From NCBI RefSeq assembly GCF_030936135.1, contig NC_082613.1, positions 5,456,001 to 5,520,000 on the forward strand: a stretch of 64,000 nucleotides of DNA, written 5' to 3'. This document shows, in pieces, positions 1 to 13,541 of the stretch. This DNA comes from Gavia stellata (lineage: Eukaryota; Chordata; Aves; Gaviiformes; Gaviidae). A model generated the notes under the pieces. It did not search any database and had not been told where the DNA came from. It saw only the letters and a list, made by a program, of their open reading frames with translations. Position 1 is the first letter of the stretch. Each line of letters opens with the position of its first letter. The translations under genes and the position numbers were made by a program.

Positions 1-657
1 TTATGTAATATTTTTTAAGGACCATCAGACTAGATTTGCCCAAGCACTTCTACAAGACTGTTTCACCGTTAAATCCTCTTGAATGTAAAAGCTTTGTTCT
101 CATCTCTTAAGATGGCCAAATGGCTTCATCCTTGGCTCTGCATTCTAAATTGTTTTAGAGAAACAGCTCTTATAGTAGTACTTCATTGGCTGAAATTCAG
201 TCCTAAATATAGCTGAAGTTTGATCAACCTCTTATATATGGATATTAGGGCCAAAGTTGGTGCTCTGTGTTGGCCTCTCCTAAGCTCACTCAGAGCTAGT
301 TTGAGGATGTGACTGCAGGCTTGATGGATGTATAGTGACATGAGGCTTGAAGAAAGGAAATGTGGGAAATCCAGACTACCCTTTGGGTTGTGCTTTTCAC
401 CTAATATGTTAACAGGAAAACACACCAATGTATAAAGGTAAACAGATGACAGCTCCCGTCCCCTCCTTACCTCTCCTTTTCCCACCTCCCCCCATGAATA
501 AAGGCTGCAATTATTATTTTTTCAGCAACAATGGTAAAACCTGAAAAATTAATAAAACCTGATGGCTACCCTCCCTTATCCTAGAGCTTATCCTACAGCT
601 TGACCATAGCCGCAATGCAGAAAAATCTAGCTACGTACTTTTAAAATTCAGATTCAA

Positions 658-688
658 GCAACAACAACAAAACCCCAAACCCAAACCC
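658..688. repeat. CAA/CCCAAA-rich low-complexity run
   Basis: Short A/C-only simple sequence: ACA triplets followed by three AACCC(C)-like units. It is too short and irregular to call a telomere-like array. Confidence 0.5.
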
Positions 689-2139
689 CTTCCTCTCCCA
701 TCAGGACCTGGACCACATGTAGACTGTAACTACCAGAGTTATTGCTGAGAAGAGACCATACAGAATGCAATTATGCTATTAGGACAGGGTAATCAGAATA
801 GCTTGCTTATTAGAGAAAACTATATACTTGTCCTATGCTATTATTTTCACTTATATAATATAGCCTTCTTAGGAGATACTACAATTAAACAGTGATTATG
901 TGTATCAAATCAATTTGTAATGGATACGGTTTATATGATAGCACAAGACCTGAGAGAGAATCACAGTTTAGTGTCCATGCATTTAAATAGTGCAAACAGT
1001 TTTGCAGTGACGCACTGGTTCAGATGTGCAACTGAGTTTCCATTATCGTCAGTCAAACAAACTGATGGACAGTGGTGTCAAACACAGACATGAAATGCCC
1101 ATTAAATACGTATAGTTAAAACTGTTAAATTTCAGACAAAACTCTAAAAATATAATTACTACTCAAACATCACTGTTATTGGAATCTGATGTTGGAGCCA
1201 CTTTGAATTTGCTGATTTGCAGATAAATGGATAAGACTAAACAAATACACTGTGATACTTGTGATCCCAAAGCTGCTGACAATTTATGAAAATGATACTA
1301 TGTACATCTTTGGGAAACAATTGCTGTAAATAACACATCTGTCATGAGAAATAATCCTAAATAACAAGGTAGTCACCTCAAGTAGACTTAGCTGGTAGTG
1401 GAGTAGATGAAGCCTTCTTCACATCACACAGAAGGCAGAGTGTGTTACGGGCAGAACAACAATGAAATAAAGCAGCTACTAAAAACCACTCCAGACATAC
1501 TATTTTGGAACAGTCGCTTTGAAGTCATACCTTCTGAAAGCTATCCAAATGACAAGATGAGAGCAGGAGCACTGGGTCAGTCAGGCTTGTTGCAATGGTA
1601 AAAAGCCTACAAAGGAATCTCAGTGCTATTTCTGGAGGATACAAAACATCCAAGTTATCAATGATTTTGTTCTGTGCATAGATGTATGTCACATGGGAAA
1701 TGAGGGAAGAAAAAATTGATTTTGAGAAGGTATAATTAAAAATTTCACAATAAACGTCATTATTTTAAAGTTTGGAACATGACTTGGATGTTTAATGAAG
1801 TGGTATGGCTTCAGCATTTTAGTGGCCCCTCTGAAGATGGGATTACTGATTGGTGATATCAAGTGACCATAAGAGTTGACTTGGAAGCTGTAAGCCAGGA
1901 AGTACAGTACTGCCATTAGCAACATGTACATTTCAGCACATGGTATTTGTTATTCTAAGGGGAATCTTCTAGTACCAGTTTTTGACCTCTTCTACACAAC
2001 TTCCTTTAGCTGGAAGATCTGAGCATGCTTGAACTTTGGCCCTCTAGCACTTGCCCTTGCTCTGAGCTTCTCAGAGTCAGGAGCTGGGAGACTCGTGGCT
2101 CTCTGACTCTGCAAGAGGCATGAGCCCATGAAGTACTTT

Positions 2140-2182
2140 CATGACTCAACATTTTCATGACGCAACATTTTCATGACTCAAT
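2140..2182 (+). repeat. 16-bp tandem repeat with AP-1 motifs
   Basis: Units with a 16-bp period start at 2140, 2156 and 2172, giving about 2.7 copies. Copies 1 and 3 contain TGACTCA, the consensus AP-1 (Fos/Jun) site, at 2142-2148 and 2174-2180. Copy 2 carries TGACGCA. The repeat is seen directly; any role as an AP-1 element is inference. Confidence 0.75.
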
Positions 2183-5100
2183 ACCAACACCTGTAGAGCT
2201 GATACAGGATCCTTGGAAAAGTCTTTGAGAGTTGAATAATGGAAGAGCAGGATTTATGTGGTAAAACAGCTTCCAAAAAGTTGCCAACCACAGCAATGTG
2301 AAGAAAAAAAGCAGTCACTTACTATAGCTACATAGACCTTGCCTAGTAGCTGTTCTTTCAACGACTTATATATGCAATTACACATCTATTCACCATCATT
2401 GCAGGTGCAAGCTGAGCAACAGCATGTGTATAAATGTGGGTGGGTGTGCAAATGCTTCATTATGGTGATTTGTTAGCACAGTGAGTGAAGCTTTGTGTCC
2501 AATGAATGTGTAAATTAGGTGCTTAGCTTACTTGAGTAAAAACCAGTTCACTTTGCCTCCTTAGCCCATCCCTTTCATGAGACATGGGAAAAGAAAGTAG
2601 TTAGATAGTTTCATTCCCTGTCAAAGTAGCAGCTTCTGTCTAAAACCTAATCCTGCTTTCTTGTGCTGTCCTCAGGTTTCTAACAATGAAGAGAAGTGAA
2701 TCTTGAGGAATTAGTTGTGTTGAATGATATCATACGCATGAGATGCTCTTATGTAGCATTAGAATAAGAGGTGTCACATCTTGTGTTGTCATTTCTGGGA
2801 CAGAAAACTGGGACTGTTAGCTAGCTTTAAATCATTTCTGGCATTAACGAGATTCTGACCAGAGGCTCTCTTTCATGTTCAGGATATGCACCGCATTATT
2901 TTCTATTATATCACAATACGTTGCAAAGGAACAGCTAAGTTACCAAGACTAATCCTTTAAGTCTTTCTTTCTTTACAATGTCAGACAAAATAAGACTATG
3001 CCATATTTCCGTAATCTCTCTTGTATTATGAGAAAATTATGATCTATAACAACAACGAAATCCCTAAACTGCATGCATTCCTGTTGGCTCTTATATGCTT
3101 AGACTTGTCTCTTTCTGTCAGAAAAGATATTTCTAAGTCTGTATGATTTCATTTTAACAGACACTATCAGGCTAAAAATCAGATCATTAACAGAAAGCAG
3201 GAAAAAAATGTTTTCTGATGCTTAAAATTTAGTAATTCTGAAAAGACATGATGTAATACTTGAGGTTCTCCTCTTTCTTCAAGAAACTACTTAAAATGAA
3301 AGTCAATTTTGAAGATCTAGGGTATCTACTTCTGCTTTTTTTCTACTTGGATACGTACATTTAATCTGTTCAAAAGTATTTTTTGTCCTCAGAACTTTAC
3401 ATCAGCTAACAAGATCTAAAAAGATTTCTGCAATGCTGTGATGGCAAATGGCAGGGGAATTTCTTGAGGGAGGGTGGGAGGGGAATTTGCATTAAAAACT
3501 AAATAATTAAACCCACCAGAAGCAGCCTTCCATTTATTTTAATAGGATGAGAAAAAAAAAGAAAAAAATGTATAAAGGTGTATTCTGCTTTTGAGACATC
3601 TGTCCCTTTGGATAGAGTGAAAACATCATCCCATACATACCTATTCAAAAGTTTGTTTCTCTGCTGATTTTTTCATGATGTCTAAGCTGCTAAGAGCATA
3701 TTCTGTAACTTAACTCTTTTAAAATCACTTCATTAGAGCAGCCAAATATACCATCATCTCAAAATGCATAAGCTCTGGGCAGTGAATTTTTTTCTGAGTT
3801 TGGGGGGTGGAGGGCGTTGCTGGGGGTTGTTTTTGTTGTTTTTTTAAATAAGTTGCTGCGAAACATGTGTAAAATGCTCAACAGGCAAAGAAATAGAGGA
3901 ATAAATAAGTATTAAATTCCAGGATGGAAAGTGGAATGAATTTTCTGCAGGTGCAGGACTCAAGAGAGCTGATTATATAAAACATCACCTCCCAAATAAA
4001 ATAGATGAGTAATGCCCCAGGTCATAATGCAGGGTTTTTTCAAAGAGGTTGGTAGAACTAGAGACGTTTGATGTGTTGGATAAAGCCTGAACACATCCTA
4101 GAAATAGTGTTATTAGAGCAAGAGTGAGAAAAATATAAATGGAACAGCAAGTTACAGCATCTTCCATTTTTTGCTCCCAGGTTCTTCTTTCAGAAACAAG
4201 GATTATTTAATCACTTTTCATCTCATGTTGCCCACAATAACTTTGGAGCTTACTGGCAACTTTCAATAAAGGATATTGATAATGAAAAAAGACACTAGTG
4301 ACCCTATTGAGTATTACCTGTAGGAAAAGCCTCAGCATGAGGTCAGTTTTACTTATGCACCAACACATCCACACAGGAGAGATGCTGTATAGTGCCCCAA
4401 GGGAATAGTTTTGAGTCAGACTGACATTTCATTAGACAACAGAGGATCCAATCTGAAGTCATAAGTCATAAATGAGATTTTTGACAGTTTAAGATCAAAT
4501 TGAGGACTGAAAATGCTGAAACTATAGGAAGGCAGGCTTTGTTGGCTTCTCTGTTGCTACAGTAGTAACACCCATTCTGTTTCCAGAAGAATAATTCAGG
4601 ACAAAGGCATCTGGAGCAGGGGGCTCCTGCATTTGCTAAGGCAGAAGAAAAGTGCTAGCTAACAGAATGAACTCAGACTAGATGGCAGAAAAGTGACCAA
4701 AATGTAGAGAAAGCAGACCGAAAAGAAAAAAAAAGTTGCAACAAGCTCTACTCTTTCACAAGAGAACAAGAGGATGTAGGAAAGCACCAACTCAGTAAGA
4801 CAGGAGGAATGCCAGTTTTCTGGATCAGCCTGTGTTGACTTCAAAGATGCTTTCTTGGACTAAAGAAGAGAGATACAGGACACATTTCTATTACAAGTTA
4901 GGGCCTCTTCTTAGAACATTTTCATTCACGCACAATATTCCAGATTTTTGAATGACGCTTCTTTGTACTTTTACTTGTTAAAATGATCCCTTTTACTTGG
5001 CTTCCTTTCAGCTTATTCTTCTGGTTGAATTACAGCAGAAAATGTACACCATAACACTAAGAAGTCTATTTGCTATCTATCTTGACAGCTGTTGTTCACA

Positions 5101-7011
5101 TACCCTATGTTTGCCTTAAGAAAATACGCATCTCATCATGTCATCTGTTAAGTTAACCACTATTGTGAGGGTTCAAGTAAACTAGCCTCAGGCACTGGCT
5201 GATATTTGCTCTTATTACAGATCTAGCAGAGTCATGGTTTTAGTGAGGATGTAATTTTTTTATATCACGCCATTCAATTCTGAATTAGTATCAGGAGTTT
5301 ACAGTAAAATAGTATGTTCTTCAGGTCCTTTGTTATGTTCCTAAACGTAGGGGATTCCCAGATGACAGTAAGTTCACTTATGTTCCTCACTTGCAGGAAG
5401 AAGTGTTACAGGTTGCTACATTCTCTAGAGTTAAGTATCTCATATGTGAAAACTGAAGTGATATATGTAGTTTATCTCAGTTCTGATTTTTCCATTAATT
5501 TTCTTGAGTTAAACAAGAAACTACTCATTTAAAACTCATGGTGAACAAGTGAAGAATTTGTATGGGTGAAAGACTAGGCTTCATTTTCTTTTTTCTAGAG
5601 CTTTCTCTGCATAGTTAGTATTCTAATATGAGTACTTATTCTCTGCTTCTAGGTGTTGTAATATAGAGCAAAGTCAAATGAGCAACTGTTATGGAAGTAA
5701 ACATTTTAGCTGAAGCTAAGCTGAACTGCTGTATCGGAAAATAGGATGCTTTTCTCCTTGAGACCTCTGCAATCCCAGAAAGCTGCTACCCAGTCTGCAT
5801 AGCTACTATAATTTTAAAAAAAAAAATCTCAGTTTTTTTCTTCTATCATAAATGCAGAGCTTACAAAATTATAGAAGTCCCATCTGCAAAGCATAAACTT
5901 CAGAGAAACCCAATTAAATCAGTGTTATATACGCTATCATGCATTGTGAGCAACCCAAAAGGGGCTGAGGATTTAGGTAGCTGGAGAGAAGGCAAGCAGG
6001 CAGAACCAGATTTGTCAAGCAATCTCAACAACTGTGATTTCCAAGGCCTGCCAGTGAAAGTCTGTACAACTTTTCTCCCCTTTTCTGCAGTAGTTTACAA
6101 AATCCCCCCTTGCTCTGAGCCATCATTAGAGGTGACTGGCACACTGTTGAGTGAGTGTGTTTTTCACTTTTACTGTCCTTTTCTCTCTGCTGCAGAAACA
6201 ATTTGGGATGGTCAAGATTTAAGGTTCTCAATCCACCTGTCTCACTCCGCCACGCTCATTCAAAATGCAGGGAACAAGTCATTGCAATGCTTACAGTAAT
6301 TCAGTGATCCCTCAAGTGGATGTTCAGCAGTGGCCATTATATAGCTGACCATAATGTATGCTGGCCTAGAAGAAATCTGTTAACTATTGCCTTTATCTGC
6401 TCCTTCATCACAGTTCTCAAGTCCAGCTGAAATAATGTTGTGACACTAGGCATTGTGTGGGCAGCTTTCCAGGCTCCAGTCCTAAACTTGCTGTCATCTT
6501 CCCCAACTCTGCCCACCATACATAACTGCAAGCATTTTAACTCTGGAGGCTGAGGTATTCTGGCTTAGACAGTAGCTTCTTCCAAAGCAATCTCATCATA
6601 TCTCTTACACAGAAAGACCTGGAGATAGGGAAGAGTGTGTAATTCTTCTGTAGAATAGGAGCTAACCTTTCTGTTGAGAATGTTTGCTCTATCTAAATAT
6701 TCCACACAGATTGATATCATTCATAATGAAAGAATTAAAAAGTACTTGCAGGAGCCAAGAAACTCTCTTGGAAATTGATTTCTACTAATGTTTTGTCTGA
6801 GTTCCGGCAAGCAAGCAGGGCTGGCTCTAGATGCTGAGCAAACTTGCCCAAAGCATCAACACTTGTGAATGTTATTTGAACTCAAACACAGAAGATTGAC
6901 CACGAATACTTCATTTGATGTTCACATGTGTTCATTCAGCCACCCTTTGCTTTGCTTCCAGCCTGTCTCAAGCTTCAAGGCTGGGCAAGTATGCTCTCCC
7001 TAAATAGCATC

Positions 7012-7097
7012 TTCTACTGCCACTGTCAAGAACACTGTACTAGACTGGATGGACCACAGTTCTGACCCAGTAGAGCATTTCTTATGTTCTTATAAGG
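7012..7097 (+). mobile_element. CR1/L3-type LINE 3' end fragment
   Basis: The stretch follows the well-known amniote CR1/L3 3'-end pattern: a diverged 'tagactggatggacca...tctgacccagta' segment and then 'ttcttatgttctta' at the end. The relic is in sense orientation on the plus strand and is probably truncated to its last ~90 bp. It may extend left to about 6940 with lower similarity. It has no coding capacity. Confidence 0.65.
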
Positions 7098-9139
7098 ATA
7101 AAAAACCAAGTCTTGGTGCAGGCCGTTTAGTTAAGAGGTAAGATGCAGACTTCTGTGAGCAACTGAATGAAATGTGACAGACATTCACAATAGATGAATA
7201 TGGGCAGGCGTAGGGAAGACTTCGTGGCCTGAGGCATGCAGCAGCCCTCAGAAAAGGCCGAAGGCTTCACGGGTTTGATGTAGTGCAGTGATCTATGTCC
7301 AGTTGCTGGTTATGCAGCAACAGAACAGTTTGAGGATGTTAAAGAAAAAAATTAGAATAAGGAAGTTAACACAGGAACTGTCTCTTCATTATATGCAGCA
7401 ATCATGAAGTGCTTTATGCATAAGGACGTGCCTTTCTTTAGTTATAATCACAGGTCCGCATGCAGGAACCATGTGTGATTACAGGATATTACTGTACTAC
7501 AGAGAGCAAGATAAGATACCCTTTGATTAAGATCATCTTACTGAAATATTTATGCAGACTCAAGCATGAAACTATTGACCTGCATCAAGTAGTTATATGA
7601 TGTGCTTTCTAGGGCATGTGTAAATTGTGTACACATTAGACCATAAATCAACTTGAATTTCCCAAAAGCATGGGACTTAATGGGCACAAAAAATCTGTTG
7701 TATTAGCATACAAACTCTAGCTACCTTTAGAGGCAAAATGAAGCTTTTTTATTTAGCTTTACTTACTCTTTGGTATTTATAGATCTCACCTGCTCAGAGA
7801 AGCCAGAGTAATTAATTCTACCTATTAAATTTTAAAAATTCAAAGACACAAATTTGGTTAAAAAATGCCATAATGTTATAAGTAAATAAATGGTGTAGCC
7901 CACTTATTACAGCACAAAACGGGCAGTCTCGAAACAGAGTTCCAAAACTATAGATTGTGAAAGATTAATACTGTTACTTAACTACTCACTGAAATAAACA
8001 GTTACATTTCCAGATGAACATGACTCCAAGCATTATGTAACTCATTACATTTTCAAAGTGTGGTGCAAACATTAATTGACTGACTAATCTTAAACCATCT
8101 TTATTCATAGCTAAAGTGTGAAGTTTTTTATTATTTGACAGACATATGAGTTTATCTTATTTGCACAGAGACGCAACTAATTGTGTGCACAAATTATTAC
8201 GTGTGCAAATTAAGTCTGAGTACTTGTACTTAGTGTATGCAATCAAATTTGGAGTTTACTTTTGTTTTAAAATAAAGCCTGTAACATTAAAGAGAGAAAG
8301 ATAAGACAGGGTATCAGTACTCCGTAGACTACCTGATTGACTGAACAGTTTCCATTCTGTTCAAGTGCCCATCTTGCCTAACTACTGATCTCTTTTTTCT
8401 TTTTTTCTTTAAATTCTGTCCTTACTGAAACTGGTGTACATACACCTGCCCAAAGCTGGGCGGGAAGGTGTGGACAAATACGTATTTTCTGATTTAACTT
8501 TTCTCTGTCAAGTTCCCAACGACCTTTACTTCATATCAAAAAAGGTCATTAGAAGGTAAATTAATTTCAAAGAGGAAGGAGCAGTACTAAAAGGCAATTA
8601 GAAATCCCTGTCCATCTTTCATCAAAAAGCCCATGGTTTCCCTTTTTTTCCTATTAGGTGAAACAATATTCAGCACAAAAACTGAATCTCTGAAGACTTT
8701 TAACAAACAAAAATTCTTGTCCTAAAAGTCCAAGTGAGAGACCAGGCTTGCCTGTGATTTTAAATAAACTGTCCCAGTGTAACATTATGCAAAGAGCAGC
8801 GTTTCAGAATTTTTTTTTTCCTTAATTCACCAAATTTCCAAGATGTACTTGCCTAAACTGTTTTCTCCATTATTAGTAATATGAAACACTGGAAGCCATA
8901 GAACAAGAAACTGCAGCCTCATTTTTAAAAATGAATAAATTAAAAAATCAAAGTTGTCTAACCTTACAATGAGAACAGATTTCCTTTTCTATACAAAATA
9001 TTTTTCCTTCTCCCTTCCAATTTTTTCCATGACTTGACTAGTAGACTCTGAAACACCTAGATACATAAGCAGCATTTATCCCAACATTAGTACTGCTGTG
9101 TATGATTTCTGTGGTTAAGATATGGGACTGAGTCTTACA
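7098..9139. other. AT-rich noncoding DNA
   Basis: No gene or clear transposon is seen. The segment about 8080-8290 is very AT-rich, non-repetitive and dense in TAAT/ATTA-type homeodomain cores and TTTGCA/TGCAAA-type words. That is the look of a conserved noncoding element, but conservation cannot be judged from one sequence. Confidence 0.6.
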
Positions 9140-9345
9140 AAATCCAGAGTCAACTTCCAGTGGTGCCACTGGCTTCCTACAGAAACTCAGAGAAGGCACT
9201 AAATTACGGCTCAATTCCCCATATGTAAAATACAGGAAACACTTGGGTTTTTTCACTGTTTTCTGTCTTTTTCAAATTAGATTGCAAACTACTTAAAGTG
9301 GGAACAGTCTTTATATGCTGCACAACCACTGGCACAATCATGCAT
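9140..9345 (+). mobile_element. MIR-like SINE relic
   Basis: A diverged MIR/CORE-SINE reads left to right. The body has 'gtgccactggcttcct', then 'ctcaattccccatatgtaaaat', matching the MIR segment that normally reads 'cctcagtttcccc...tgtaaaat'. It is followed at about 9275-9345 by the LINE-like tail pattern ('agattgcaaact...gggaacagtctt...ctggcacaat') seen in amniote MIR/L2-tail SINEs. It is old, with no visible target duplications, and inert. Confidence 0.6.
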
Positions 9346-12300
9346 TATTTCAGATATAGCCCATAGGTATTTCTCAGACTAGACATCTGTGTTTGGAGAA
9401 TCTGAGCCTGAATCTTTTTTGTAATCTGTGATAGTCCTTTTATGATGCATGAAAACATCTGAAGAATTAAGGACGGAAGCAGAAATGCCTTTTGTAGAGA
9501 GTATACAAGAGACCTGTAATACTTCTCTATGTTACGTATGAGATACTGCAACTCTGAAAAAGCCCTTTTCACTCATACAGCTTGCTTTGATGATTGTATA
9601 CTTAAGACGTAGACATTTCTTAAATAAGATGCAAATGCATTATTTAGATATCAATATAAACATTTAGAAAATCAATCGTGTTATTTGCACAGTGTGCAAT
9701 GTCATCCCTTCTGCTTTTAATGCCGTAATCAACATAAGCGTGAAGGAAGAACTTGTGTTCACATAACTAGGTTCTTTCTGGTGCATGAGAGAGGATTCCC
9801 AGGAACTAGGGGAGATACAATATTTAATACATTCTAGAACTAATAAATTCATTCTGATTCAATAAGGGATAATAGAAACTGTTAGATCAGATAACTACTG
9901 AAAAAGCTTTTCACTGACATGTGATAGTCTACCTACTCTAACTCTGATACTCAGGCTTAGACCCAATCCTTTACATGTCCCAAGGGTTTTGCTAGTAACA
10001 CTGAGAATAAGAGAACCAACAGCATCTGGAATATCAGAAGAGCAGTGCGCTGGGTCTCTGTAGTGCGGGAGCAGAGTGCACATTTGCACTGTGTGATGGT
10101 CCCTTAGGCTTCTGCATTTCAAAGTGAGATTCTGTCCAGTCTTTCTGCTCAGAAGAAAATTACTGTAAAGCTAGGAGGAAAACAGGACCCTCAGTTATTA
10201 CTCAGGGATGCAGAAGTAATTATAGATGCAAATGATGGAAAAAACATGTTTAATAGGTGGCCTGGCTCAAGTATTAGTATCAAATCTGCAAATTTATGCC
10301 ACAACTAAAGACATCACAGATAAGCCTACAAGTCCCTGATTTAAGCTGCAGTGATCTAAATGACTGCAAAAGGATGAGAGCACCAGCCAACTGACAGGCA
10401 GGACATCAACAGCAACTTTTTCTGTCCTGGAGCTCACTCTGCTATCAATTTCCTCGAGTCTTAAGCACATGTTTTAAGTTAAGCACACGGTTACAAGATC
10501 TTCTGAATTATGGGCCTGGAATAAATAGACTTGCAGCAAAAATTACTAGAGCAGATTCAGAAAGCTGGCACCAATCTATCTGCACTCCTATTGTACCCCT
10601 CTTTCTCTTTGCCTTCCCTTTGTGTCTTACAAGCACCTGCAGCCCAAACCCACTATACTTTACTTTTAATATGCTTTTGAGTTTTCAAACCTCCCCTACC
10701 AGTAGCTTCCAACATTATGCAGTTTACAGGTGTAGTGTCCTGATGGCTAAGGGGGAAAAGCATAGCTTTCCAATTGCTAACAAGCCCCCTAACACTATGT
10801 ACAAGACTCAAACTGAGCAAACTTGTTGAAGGGACAAATACGTCAGCAACAAGTGTTAATTCAAATCTTTAGCAGCACAAACCAACCCTAAAATGTTGTG
10901 AGAAATCAATGATAGGCATATGAAGGGAGTGGCACAGTCTATTCAGGCTAGGTTACAGCTTTAAAAAAGAAGAAAAACAAAAAAAGCCCTAGTATCGAGT
11001 ATTCCTATACTTGATGTTTTATTGCATTATGATTTTCCCTAGGCATTACTTTGACAGCTGATGTCCTTATATTGCCTGTGAGGCTCTGCTGGGTTACAGG
11101 TATTCCTTCAGCCCAAAGAGAGAGCATGTAGAAGGAACATGACACTTCAATTTTCTTCTTAGCATCATAGAAGAATACTTACAAGAATGTTTCCTTCTAC
11201 AAAACTTTTGAATTACGATAACTACAAACGGTGATGAAGGAGCTTTAAGTTTTATGCAGTTGTTCTCTCCTTGAGTAAATTCAGTGCACAGTGCTGCAGA
11301 TTACATTGTATCAATGGAAATAAAAAGGGAATTAGTGTCTAGCAGCGGCACAGTTGTACATCTCTGGAACAACTACTCTGAAGTAGCTTTAACTTGTCCG
11401 ATCTTGAAGCACACCTCAACAAAGAGTGCAGAGGCTGAGAAGCCCCCTTCATAAGTTTTCTCCAGCAGGAATGCTAAGAAATTGCACTAATATAGCTGTT
11501 AACAACATCTAACGCTACTGCTTGCACCACAACAGCTCCTTGCCTTGGTACAGATCCTACACTGGAGGAGAAGGAAGACACAGTGGACCACTGGCAAGGT
11601 CCACTGAAGAACTCAGTAGTGCCAATCCTGAAAAAGCATTCTTTAATTGCATGGTGCCAGGGAGGAAAAGTAGCAGCATAGAGAGCAAAACATGATGGCA
11701 CCAATGCATACTTACACAAATTTAAATGGATTATCCCAAAATTAAGGGGGGTGTGACATTTTCACACATTGTCATGGTTGTCTGTATCTCCTCAATTAAT
11801 ACAGAGTTTTGACATGGTGTGCTCTTCATCAGTCTGTAGAGCCCTGTCTTTTATGACTACAAATTAAATGAGATTGTCAATCTTTTCTATGCCCTGTGAC
11901 TGCTGGAAGGATATAATGAGAGCAATATTTTGGCTTCCTACGACTGTCTCTTAAATAGATGGTGATATTGAAACCTGTTCTGAATTTCATATCCCTCCCC
12001 TCTTTAGACTTTCCTTTCTCTCTTGATCCTTACCTGGAAATACGGAGGGGGGGAAAGAAAAAGGGGAAAGGAAAAAACTATCATCTCTGGAACTAACTAA
12101 ATCCCTCTTTGCATTATAATTTCTTAAGTGATTGCTGTCTTTTGCCATCTGAATCATCTTCCATCACCTTTTAATTTTTTTAATTAGAACTTAACTAGTA
12201 TTTCATCATTTTTAAACTTTCTTAACTGCCTCAAATATTCCCCTTGATGTTATGGCAGGATGTGGTATTTCCTAGTGTAGTTTTTCAGCTCAGAGATAAC

Positions 12301-13479
12301 CCCAGATCTACAATCAATTAAGTTGTGTCTTTATACACAAAATCTGATACAATAGGATATTCTGGCCTTCTCCCAAACTTGGTGAAAACAATGAGACTTT
12401 GAACAGCCATCTTAATGGCAGCAGGGGAGGATGCTACTAGTTTTAGAACTCTTTCCTATGAGGATTTCCAAACGAAAGTTGTGTTAATTGTGATTCTTCT
12501 CCTGTCAATCTGGCATTAAGTCATGGCACAATAAGAAAAATGAAATTCAGTTTCTTAACAGCAGCACAGTCTAGAGACAGTCTATAGTTAAGCAAGACAT
12601 AAGTATTTTGATATGTGTTTCTCAAATTCAGGACATATTCCTTCTTAAGGCTTGCTCGTTCAGTGTGACAGCGTGCTTAAGTAAAGACTGAAATATGAAG
12701 TCCAGTGCTCGCTGTACAATACTAATTCTTATAAAATATTGCTCAGTGGCCCTAAAATAGTTCACTTAAATCACAGGCTGAAATGCATTATTTTGTCTTA
12801 AAGGAGAAAATAACTGATTCAATTAAAACAAAGAAACATTCATTCCTTCTTATCTTTCTTAGTATTCTAGTATTCTCTACACTACCAAGAGGAACTATAT
12901 GCACCATTTAAATGCTGGAGGAAATTATCTATTTGTCAGTAGAGCTTGCACAGATAACTGAAGTCCATATTTTCTTCTCAGACCGTGACTGTGATGTCTT
13001 AATTGATCACTGTGAAGAGCTGCTGTTTAATTAAAGTTGCATGTGAAGGATCTAAATCAGTGAATTTATATCCCTGTTTTAGAATAAATAGCTATTAACT
13101 GCCTCTATTCTAGTTTACTGAACACCTTGTTTATCTTATTTACTGCAGGAACATTTAATAAGATCACAGTGGCATGTGTTAATATTTTAAGCTTTTTACA
13201 GGTGATAAAATTCACTGTAGTCTAAAGATTGTATCTATTCTAGTAAATCAAGGTTATAAAATAGCTTTTCATTTCCACAGTGAATGCTTTGTGAAGAAAA
13301 GCACACTAGATAAGAAGCTTTATCGTGAAGCACTGATATGTTCAAGGCTTAGAGTAATTGCAGCTTCTGCTGGAATCAGTCAGGTTTGCAAGTGTCCAGA
13401 ACATCTCAAAAATCAACATCTAAGGCTATTTGAACTTCGTTATTCCATGCTCTTGCTGGAAGAAGAGGAAGTCCTCTTT
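9346..13479. other. AT-rich noncoding DNA
   Basis: No gene is seen. The open frames are short and unrecognised. A polypurine run at 12044-12077 is listed separately. The part near 12960-13060 is non-repetitive and has homeodomain-like TTAATTGATC/TTTAATTAAA words, but nothing more can be said from the sequence. Confidence 0.65.
12044..12077 (+). repeat. 34-bp pure polypurine tract
   Basis: A run of only A and G, with a G7 block, and 17-50 bases upstream a pyrimidine-rich stretch (about 11994-12027). Polypurine tracts of this kind can form triplex or unusual structures, but here the length is modest and the effect unknown. Confidence 0.7.
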
Positions 13480-13541
13480 AAAAAAACAAAACAAAACAAA
13501 AACATAAACAAACAAAAAACAGAAAACCACCAAAAAACAAA
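13480..13541 (+). repeat. (AAAAC)n-like A-rich simple repeat
   Basis: AAAAC/AAAC units interrupted by a few other bases. It could be the expanded A-tail of an old retrotransposed insertion, but I recognise no element body immediately upstream, so it is called a simple repeat only. Confidence 0.6.

Larger units (their letters stand above)
1..7011. other. AT-rich noncoding DNA
   Basis: No gene is seen. The longest open frame (5922-6299, plus, 125 codons) has no recognisable domain and is about what chance gives in AT-rich DNA. The stretch holds short low-complexity runs (for example a CAA/CCCAAA-rich run at 658-688 and A-rich runs near 3549-3569) and a small tandem repeat at 2140-2182, listed separately. 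I recognise no transposon before the LINE end at about 7012. Confidence 0.7.

Noticed and set aside
658..688. Interstitial telomeric repeat
   Set aside because: Units are irregular CCCAAA-type, not the vertebrate TTAGGG/CCCTAA repeat.
5922..6299. 125-codon plus-strand open frame
   Set aside because: No domain, no splice or promoter context. About a dozen frames of 100 codons or more are expected by chance in AT-rich DNA of this size.
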